Of a stretch of 64,000 nucleotides of DNA, positions 55,974-64,000 are shown piece after piece. Below the pieces are notes generated by a model that saw only the letters and a program-made list of their open reading frames with translations, was not told the DNA's origin and searched no databases. The stretch's first letter is position 1; every line of letters starts with the position of its first letter. A program made the translations under genes and the position numbers. The stretch is taken from assembly GCA_905221605.1 (NCBI GenBank), contig CAJNDS010000291.1, positions 474,045 through 538,044 on the forward strand, given 5' to 3'. The stretch comes from Symbiodinium natans. Its lineage: Eukaryota > Sar > Dinophyceae > Suessiales > Symbiodiniaceae.

Positions 55974-58900
55974 TTATACTCTGAGTTTGTTCATCCCTGC
56001 ATCCACCTGCTCCAGAAGCGGAAAGGTGAGAATTGCGTGGGGCCCTGCCAGAAGGGTGCGAGTTGACTGCGAGCACGGCAGGGCCAGTTGATGTCAGTTG
56101 TCAACACTATGGTACTGGCTGCCGTGGCTTATGAGAAAAACCTCGCCCATCCTGCCTAAGCGACAGTATGCTGGCCACCAGCCGCGAAAGAGGCTGGCAG
56201 GGCCCTGAGAAGCTAGCCCGAAGCACACCCCGCAGATGAAAGAGGTGCGTCATGTGTCTTGCAGGAAACCTGACTTCAAACCGTCCGCCCTCGCCTCCGA
56301 CCGTACGATGGACAGGAGGGCGTCCAGAAAGCCCCGCGGGAAGCGCGTGCCTGGTGCACGCAGGTTCGCTTGGCCTTGAACAGCTTTCAAAATTGACCGT
56401 CTTAGGATGCGGCCATCGTCGGCCATGACACAGCTCTTCAATGTGTCGAAGGGCGCGGCCACAGTTGTCGCCACCACGCCTTCAGGCTTGCATTGACATT
56501 CATGGCACAGGCCAGTCTTAGTTGCTACGACCAGCGCCTGTGATCAATGATGTCACCACGTGCAGCGAGAAGGGTTCACGCCGACCATCACGAGCAGCAC
56601 TCTCGATGCCTGTGCTGGAGCATGGGTCAGAACGCGATGCGGAGTTCAGAAAACATCCATTCACGCCTCAGTGACACAGCCTACATCACCAAGAACTCGA
56701 CAAACACTGATAAGCTCGTGTCCAAAACTGCGCAAGGTGCCTGGCCAATGCCTGCGAAGTGTTGTCTTGGTCTGGTCGTAAGTCGTCACCTGATGGATTG
56801 CCGGGAACAGACTCACAGGCGCACAGCTCTTGACCGCTACAGTCACTACTGTAAGGCATAGCAGCAAAGCCCGTCACCCGGCTTTCCCAGCCCATTCCCC
56901 ACACTTCACATGCCAAGATACAAGCCTTGGGACGCCAAGGCTCGCAGGGATTGGGGCTGCCTTCTGAGCCCGGCTTTCAACATCACTAAACCGACAACAA
57001 ACAACTTGCCCAAGCCGGCATGGCGAAAATGATTGCAACCGCGTGCCCAAAGAATGATTGACATTCTTGCACTACGCTTGAGCACACATCTCTCTTCCTG
57101 CAATTCATAGCCGGCTGTTGTCATTGATATTTAGTCACTTAGTCTACTGAAGATTTACGTTAAGCCATCCCAAAACTTGTTTCCGGGCGGTATGTAGGAA
57201 ACCAATGCGAAAAGAGAAAAAGCAACGCATCCCAAATTGTTACCCCGAACCCGAAACATCCCTAAGACCGCCTGAGACCTATAAGCCCCCTACTCGAAAC
57301 CCTGAACCTAAACTAAACCCTAAACCCGGAACCCTGAACCCTAAACCCTAAACCCTAAACCCTGAACCTTGAACTAAACCCTGAACGAAAGCGGCGCAGT
57401 GCACCTCTCCAATGGCAATGGCAGCACCCCTTGGAGCTGAAGCGCTGACACCCCGGACGAGGAGGCCTCAGGGAAGAGCTGGTATATCTTCCGCTTATTT
57501 TCATGCATACATACACATGGATAAATAACTAAATATGTATGTATGTATATATATATACATATATGCTACCCCCACCCCGCACCCCCCCCCCTTTTCCCAA
57601 AACCCCACGTTTAAGCAAACAAAGATCAGCGAGCATCGATGTTTCCCATGACAGGCTTGCTGCTCGGATCAGCCACACCCCGGACCCATGTTTTCAATTC
57701 GTGCACCGGCTATTTACTAAAGCCACATTCTGGCATGAGCAACCTTTCGAGATGCACCTGCTTCTGCGGATCAAATTCGTCGAGAAAACACGTGTGCCGC
57801 TCATTCTCGTTTGGACACCAGAAAACTAAGCAGAAGGCTAGCTGCTGGCTACTGATGCAAACCCAAATTGGTACTCATGCTTTGCTTCGTTTGACGGACA
57901 TTCGGACATGCGTATTGTGACCGTGAAGCATGCTTCAGATCGGAAAAACACGGTCTGCAAACATCAAAGGATCGCTCTCACAGCATGATGGCATGCCAGC
58001 AAACTCTGATTCACTCGTACTCAGAACTAATTCTTGAAAAAGTTTCCAAAAGCCTCAATTAACGCAAAGCCAAGCGATAAGTCACCATTGCACCAAATCT
58101 CTCCCGTGAACGAGCGTCTGTTGCAAACAGTCGAGTGAAAGTGCAAAAGCCAGTTCCTGCAGAGGGTCCCGAATGCGGGATTCCGGCGAAAAACTGCAGA
58201 AGCCACGACTTACCATACCATCATGAATTGGGTGTCGTCATACCAGCAATATGAGAACAATCAAGCTCCAAGTAAAATGTGACTACATGACCAAGCGGTG
58301 CACAAAGTGGCATGAAGGTTGCTTAGTTGCAAACTCTTCTTCACGACAGACTGAGCTTATGTGCTGTTTCTCAAACACTGCTAGGTTTAGAGACAGCTAG
58401 ATCTGGAAGGTTACTGAAAACACTACAACCGAAAGCAGGGTGCCAAGATGCCCACAAGATCCCGTCAGCCAGGGCAGCATAACAAACAAGTCTAGAAGCC
58501 CCGAAGCAAATTCTCTCTACTATGAATTTCTAATGACATAGTCTGGCAAATTGAGCCGATCGCAGAAATCGTGGCATTTGCTACCCCCCATGCTAGTTGT
58601 GGCTGATTCCATCTGATCCTAGGTCGTAGGCCTCGCACGAAGCCTTCTTTCTGCGCAATTTCTGTGGCAGCGGACAGGAATCCTTGCAAGTTTCAGGGTT
58701 TGTTGCTGAGAGGTTGTAGGGCCCAAGGCAGAGAGACAAGAAAGGCACTTCAAGGCTGCACAGGCCGAAATTCTAGCGTCGGACGTCAACAGCTGCATCA
58801 ATATTTGCTGAGCCTGGATAGCGACCAGGCTCTGCGAATAGCCTCACCTGGCATGCACGGGCATCTTTTGTAACAGCACACGCCACATCGGAGCTATCTT

Positions 58901-59133
58901 TCATGGACCTTTATCTTAGACTTTCAGAAACCTGGAAACACTTTCACCGCTGATCCATCCAGTGTAAGGCAGCTGTGCTGCCATGATCTAGCACGGCCTT
59001 CACTACGTCCGGGCCATTCGCACACAGGGAGCCGCCCAAGCCGGTGGCAGCCGCTGCAGCTACCCGATGACCTGAAGAACGACCCGTGCATCGTGATCCG
59101 AGGGTTCTGGATGTAGAGCTGAGGGGACGACCC
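55974..59133 (-). CDS. mitochondrial carrier family protein, multi-exon (incomplete model)
   Basis: Minus-strand segments follow the six-helix plan of the SLC25 family, which moves metabolites across the mitochondrial inner membrane. About 59070-58948: GLGGSLCANGPDVVKAVL (first signature, with P one place later than the usual PxDxxK). About 58685-58620: GFLSAATEIAQKEGFVRGL (matrix helix with EG and RG). About 56940-56910: ALASQGLYLG (second matrix helix). About 56830-56708: AIHQVTTYDQTK ending FGHELIS with a GT donor at 56707. 56479 to about 56265: VVATTVAAPFDTLKS (third signature, PFDTLK intact) to LKSGF. About 56070-55974: LLAGPHAILTFPLLEQ to TAA at 55974-55976. The 56708/56479 junction joins in frame as Ser. 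Helix 2 and the second signature are not resolved. The transported substrate cannot be told. It may be diverged or partly decayed. Confidence 0.62.
57297..57387 (-). repeat. degenerate CCCTAAA/CCCTGAA array, possibly intronic
   Basis: CCCTAAA mixed with CCCTGAA and CCTTGAA units. It lies between exons of the mitochondrial carrier gene model, so if that model holds this is an intronic telomere-like array. Confidence 0.8.
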
Positions 59134-59404
59134 AAGTGAGGCTCAGAGTCCCTGGGCGAGACCTTACTGGGGCTGCTTTGGGAACTCTAGGGGGAGCCTG
59201 AATCTTGCCGATGTGAATAACCACAGGACGATCTTAGTACATCTTTGTGCTTTCCTCGCCTCTCCCCCTCTTAAGCGCTTTGTAATCGCGGGCTGAGCTG
59301 TTTGGAGAGGTGTTGGTCTGCCAGACCAGCGTCTCAGAGCCAGGCCAGGTCTCGCGCAAGCGGATAAAGCCCCTTTGTGCATCCGCTGTACAGCCTCGTG
59401 GGCA

Positions 59405-59702
59405 TTGGTGATATTAGTTATAGTAGTTATACTAGTGATCGTAGTTATATTAGTTATATTAGTTATATTGGTTATTTAGTTTTATTAGTTATATTCATTA
59501 TATTAGTTATATTCGTTGTATTAGTTATATTAGTTATATTAGTTATATTAGTCATATTAGTTATATTAGTCTTGCTTTCCTGGTTGTCAGGTCAGGCCCG
59601 GCTAGACAAGCTATTCATGTGGGTGTAGAATTGCGACCTTCACCTACCCTTCTAAACTACATGCAAATCCCTGTGCTATCAAACTAAATTTAGCCCCTGG
59701 TC
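59405..59702 (-). mobile_element. SINE-like element: tRNA-type head with 9 bp repeat tail
   Basis: Read on the minus strand from about 59702: TTTAGTTTGATAGCAC resembles a Pol III A box. TTTGCATGTAG (like an anticodon arm) follows, then AAGGTCGCAATTC about 45 bases further, near the B-box consensus (about 7 of 11). A body of about 50 bases leads to a tail of about 160 bases of TATAACTAA-type 9 bp units (59571 back to 59411). No acceptor-stem pairing for a functional tRNA. Target-site duplications were not identified. Confidence 0.45.
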
Positions 59703-59874
59703 ATCCATTCTTGATCCCGACTCCTTCATGTACTTCTTGCGCCCATCCTACACTTCAAATAGGCCCCCGGGCAGCTCTCGGACGAGGGAGGCCGTCAAAC
59801 CCGGCCTAGCAGCACAGTGCAAGGTGCCCTCGCCATACATAGAACCGAGTTCGGGGACTTGTGTGTGTGTGTGC

Positions 59875-59909
59875 TTTTTTTTTTTTTTTTTGGGGGGGGG
59901 GGGGGGGGG
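59875..59909. repeat. T17-G18 compound homopolymer preceded by (GT)n
   Basis: GTGTGTGTGTGTGC leads into 17 T and then 18 G with no interruption. Confidence 0.9.
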
Positions 59910-61989
59910 CTTGGTTGAGGCTTTGTCAGGATATTCGGGTGCAGTCCATTGCTTTGCTCGGGAGGAGCAAGCTGCGACGAATACCGCACTCTGGGCATGC
60001 CGAACGTCTCGGCTTCTCAGAACAGGCGACCTGCTGCAATCCGAGCTGCAAGGGCCGGATGCGGCCAATTTTGGTACAGACCGTGGCATGGCTGCAACTG
60101 CGAAAGGAAAGCAAAGAGACTTCGATGCAATAGGATCAAAGAGGCTAGTGCCAGAGCATCCCCCGCATGCCAGCTGCCTCCACAAGCCCTGCCAAGCGCC
60201 ATGCTGTCGATATGCCGCCAGGGCCTCTTCCAATCAGGGGTTTCAAGGAAGTCTCCGATGCGAGACAACACTGAGACAACTCCCGTTTCTTAGCTGGTGA
60301 TGGCTCCGAAATTGCCCGCAGCTACCCCCTGCTGCGGCCTCCTGGACCGCTGTGCGGGGAATACCGACCTGACGTCGCGTCTTGACCTCGCGGCTACAAA
60401 GCGCCCACAGATTCCTACTGTCGGCTGTAGGGAAAAGGAGATGTGTGCCCGCACTAAACACTTTCACTGCTGCTTGAGGTCGCGCGAGCGTTCCCATCAC
60501 TTTCTCACGCCAGGCCCCTGGCAACATCGACGGGATTCAGCACCGCCGACACCACTGCAGTGGATGCCCCACCAGCCAGGATATCGCGCACGACCTGCTG
60601 AATCATCCGCAGTGCCTAATTGCTTCGGGCGGCTTTTCTGCAATGGTTTTCGCTAGCAGCACTTTAGGGCTTGTGTCTCATTTGCACGTGCGAGGTTCAG
60701 GAAGGAAGATCAGAGATGCTCGAGATCGCTCACCGCGTTTGCTTTTCTGCGCGGCAACGCATGTTTAAAGTGTCGGTCTTTGAGGCTGCCACTGCAAGTC
60801 CTTTGCTGATCGAGTCAAGCTCAGGAGGTTGCATGCACTGGTCCACCAATACAGGGAACTGCGTAGATACTGAACGCAAGCAGTTTTTGCAAGCATTCTG
60901 AAAGTGGTGTGCATGATCTCTTGATGCGATGGTCACATGTTTCGCACAAGGAACGCATCACGGATCAGGATGGAGGCAAAAAAGTCTGCAGATGGTGCGA
61001 TATGTACAAGTTGACACCTCAAACAAGGGCACGGGCGCCGCGCTCCAGACTCTAAGAGACTACTGCAGAGGTGTAGAGGGGTAGGTTGCAAGACGTGGCA
61101 AGAGCTACCCTTTTGCAGAGCTATATCTCAATGACGCTGGGTTTAGCGGACGGGACTGCCTCCTACCATGCAATGTGGAGCAGGAAGATACGCCTAGGAC
61201 TACTCAGGCTCCGTGTTGCCAGACGCCCAGTAGTCCCTGTACCTGATAGAAGCAGGGCCAGGGATGCCAAGTTGGTAAAAGCACTGAGACATGTCGAGAC
61301 CATTCTTCAGGGAGAGGGTCGTGATGCGCTCTGCACCTTGAGCTCTGCGCTGTAGAAGAGCAATCGAGGATTGGGAGCTATCTGAACCCGCCAAGACAAT
61401 AAAGAAAGGTCTTCCTCATAAGGGCAATGTAAGGATTAATTATTGCCTCTGGTTTTTTGACGTCCTGACGTCCTTAGGCAAATAGGAGATGTTGACCGAC
61501 TTCGGACAGATGCTAGGCGCACTCGTCCAGCCAAGCAAAGAGGGTGTGCTGCACCACTTGGAAAAGCCTCCGGCCAGCAACACAACAATCACGCCTGGCA
61601 CAGGTTTGGGACAGTACCCCTGCTGTTTGTTTTGGCTGCCCTGCTTCGGCTTTAGCCCACTCTGCACCTAAACCCTCGAGCGTGAGCTGCGTTAGCAACC
61701 TGGAAGCTTCAAGCTTCGGGAAGTGCAGGAGTTGTGGAAGAATTGAGGACGTGCGTACACGCCACTCGCCCGGAAAAGAAGAAAGGTTACGCAACACACC
61801 GTTCTCGTTTCTGATGCATTCTGGTCCTCGTTAGTTGACCTAGAGCTGCCATGAATGAAAGCATCACCAGCAAGCGCCGCATACTATGGTTCCCGAGCCT
61901 GAAGCCACAGAAGCTTTTGCAAGTACTTAGATTGCCCCGCTTTGAACATGAATCGAAGTGGTAGCATCGGACATGAGACCTCATTCCTC

Positions 61990-62021
61990 AACCTTAAACC
62001 CTAAACCCTAAACCCTAAATC
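61990..62021 (-). repeat. interstitial telomere repeat, CCCTAAA
   Basis: About four units. Confidence 0.85.
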
Positions 62022-62254
62022 CGAAGCACCTCTCCCGCAGCTCTTCACACCTGGGCATACTTAGGTGGTGGGCGGGTGCAAAACGTTCAACGCAGCTGCG
62101 CTTCATGGCGCAGGCCTCCATGACAATCTGGCCTTCAAAGCCCAAAACTCTTATTTTTGTGGGCGCTTCGTTATGAGGGCACTTCTTTTGAAGACTCTTA
62201 GGTTAACCTACCCAGGTCCTGGGACACTGCCGAATACTAAGCTCAATACACACG

Positions 62255-62370
62255 GAGCTTATGATTATTGATTACAACGAACTATGAATTATAATTAATC
62301 ATGATTATTTATGATGATTATTATTATCCATTCTTATTTATTGTTATTAAAATAATAATAACTGCTTAAC
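62255..62370. repeat. AT-rich degenerate TTATTA/ATGATTA tract
   Basis: Low-complexity TGATTA, TTATTA and AATAATAATAA words with no coding capacity. Unlike the 34.4 kb insert it shows no mitochondrial protein frame. Confidence 0.7.
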
Positions 62371-62700
62371 TAATTATAAGACAAGCGGCAGCTGCTCCAG
62401 CTGCTTCAGCTGGGGAGCTGCTGCCTCGTCTCCTTTGAAGCGCCTGGCACTGGCGGATCGCAGGCCGATACTATACATTTTTGCAAAATATCATTTGATA
62501 TGATATTGTGTAAACGAAAAAATGTATATATATATATATATGTACGATTGATAGTGCTTGCGTTCGAAGATAAGGAGGCGTCGGGAGGAGATGGCTGCTC
62601 GGCAGAGTAGCATGCAAGAGCGCAAGTGTGAGTCCCCTCAGCGCTTTGGCCCCCACCGTTTCACTTTGACAAGGAGAGGCCACCTGGGCAGTGCTGCTAC

Positions 62701-62759
62701 TTAGGGGTTTAGGGTTTAGGGTTTAGGGTTTAGGGTTTAGGGTTTAGGGTTTAGGGTTA
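62701..62759 (+). repeat. interstitial telomere repeat, TTTAGGG
   Basis: About eight perfect TTTAGGG units. A shorter TTTTGGG/TTTGGGG/TTTAGGG block in the same orientation lies at 62890-62919. Confidence 0.92.
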
Positions 62760-64000
62760 TTGGTAGAACTTTGCAGAACAATCGGTGCTGCTGGCATCTT
62801 CTAGAGGTTCAGTCAAAATGACGGTCCGGCATGGCCGAACAATGTGTGCACTGCATGCCGCACAGCCAGCGTAAGAACACAAACCACTTGGGTTTTGGGT
62901 TTGGGGTTTAGGGTTTAGGTTCACAAGAATGTTCTTGGCCCCATAGGATTGTTTAGTATTGAGATACGAAGCAAGAAGTAGCGCTGCCCTCTTATGTCGC
63001 CACACTTTTGCTGCAAGTCAGCGAAGAAAACCCGACTTTACAGATAGATGACCCAAGGTGACAGATCAACCAACTTCGACCCAAGAAAAAACTTGATGGC
63101 CAAGTCAGTGTAGTTTCGTCGCTCGAACGGCAATCTCGGCCAAGACTCCTGACTCCTGACTGGCCTCAGCCCTGACACTCATATTAAGTATCGTATCTTT
63201 GGCTCTTTCTTCTGGAGCATTGGAACCTCGACCCTCGAGGTCTTCCAAGGAATCCCGTGCCGATTTCAGTACAGGATGCAATATTGAAACATGTTTCTTG
63301 AAATTTCCCAAGGAAAGCCATGATCACATCTCACCTGTTGACGCAGGTGAGTGGCATTGTTGTACTATTACGGTCCTTTTTTTCTTTTCTTGATGGCACC
63401 GAACCCGGCCAAACTCAGCACTTGGGGCTTGGGACAGCCTGCGTACTGTTCACCTTCGCCAAGCACATCATGCCGATTGCTGACAAACCCTTTAGAGCTC
63501 GGAACTGGCAGCACGCAGAGCTGTTGAAAGAGCGAGTGATGCTGCGGGCATCCTGACCCTGCTACTGCATTGAGTTATGCTGAGGCAGCCGCTGCTTGTC
63601 TGCAGGGATCTCCTCTGAGCTGAACTCCCTGGCCAGTGTTGCTTCTGTTCGGCGTGGATTTCCGCTAGTCCATCTATCCATGCTGTTTTTGGACCTGGGG
63701 CCCCCTCCTCCCCACTTTCACCAGCACCCGTGATGTGTATGCAAGACCTGCAGCAGGCAGGGCCTGATCTTCACGGTGCCACCGATGATTCGGTTCTTGG
63801 CCACAGATGGTGGGGCCTTCCAAACTGCAGGAGTGCCACGTCCGAGAACCCATCGAATTATACCCGCGCACACCTACCATGGAAAGAAATGAAGCTGCAA
63901 CTACGAAGCGCAAAAGCACGTCAACACCAACGCATTCTGCAGCGGTGGTGGCGGCCTTCTGTTCGTTATCCACGGAGGCGGCCTTTTGCAACAGGAGGCC

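Larger units (their letters stand above)
59910..64000. other. no supported gene
   Basis: Apart from the telomere-like and AT-rich tracts listed, I see nothing assignable. A minus-strand frame at 63105-63311 (SARDSLEDLEGRGSNAPEE) and a plus-strand frame at 63320-63556 have plausible composition but no recognisable motif. Confidence 0.35.

Noticed and set aside
1-64000. True chromosome end
   Set aside because: Telomere-type blocks are internal, short, in both orientations and none runs to the window edge.
1-64000. Dinoflagellate spliced-leader relicts, rRNA genes, CRISPR arrays
   Set aside because: I looked for the conserved spliced-leader core (CCATTTTGGCTCAAG) and saw no convincing copy. 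No rRNA-like tract was seen, and direct repeats lack the regular repeat-spacer pattern of CRISPR.

Overview
The window looks like nuclear DNA from a dinoflagellate (Symbiodiniaceae or Prorocentrum/Polarella-like) or a close alveolate relative. Four things point there: about three dozen internal blocks of plant/alveolate-type telomere repeat (TTTAGGG/CCCTAAA); one long intronless gene built of 'NCLWAxAxL' helical repeats of a kind common in dinoflagellate predicted proteomes; gene remnants that only read as proteins if split into short exons; and an AT-rich insert that reads as the start of mitochondrial cox3. There is no prokaryotic gene organisation, no CRISPR array and no convincing tRNA or rRNA gene. 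The taxon is an inference.

Layout. 0-8.5 kb is almost all simple or satellite DNA: two (AGT)n blocks, a 1.1 kb GT-rich block, another (AGT/TCG)n block and a 2.2 kb GC-rich composite satellite. 8.5-12.6 kb is gene-poor with telomere-like blocks. 12.6-14.5 kb holds the only clear full-length CDS, a 620-residue helical-repeat protein on the minus strand with a recent internal 288 bp tandem duplication. 14.5-32.9 kb is gene-poor and rich in telomere-type blocks (very dense and alternating in orientation at 29.5-31.8 kb), hairpin/MITE-like elements, a 43 bp-type minisatellite and microsatellites. 33.0-33.7 kb is a glycosyltransferase-like exon (minus). 34.4-34.8 kb is the mitochondrial cox3 fragment, followed by a 0.6 kb CAGA-type array. 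36-51 kb is mostly unassignable, with scattered candidate exons, two more copies of the MITE-like family first seen at 27.5 kb, a 69 nt poly-C tract and microsatellites. 51.0-52.0 kb has exons of a likely second glycosyltransferase (minus). 56.0-59.1 kb carries at least five or six exons of a mitochondrial carrier family protein (minus). 59.4-59.7 kb is a tRNA-headed SINE-like element with a 9 bp repeat tail. The remainder to 64 kb has no gene I can support.

The genes do not form a pathway or operon. All supported coding features lie on the minus strand, which fits the long unidirectional gene arrays known in dinoflagellates but is a small sample. The most noteworthy signals are structural: short unique segments bounded by oppositely oriented telomere arrays, a head-to-head telomere-fusion-like junction, variant telomere units in one locus, a nuclear mitochondrial insertion and several families of short inverted-repeat elements.
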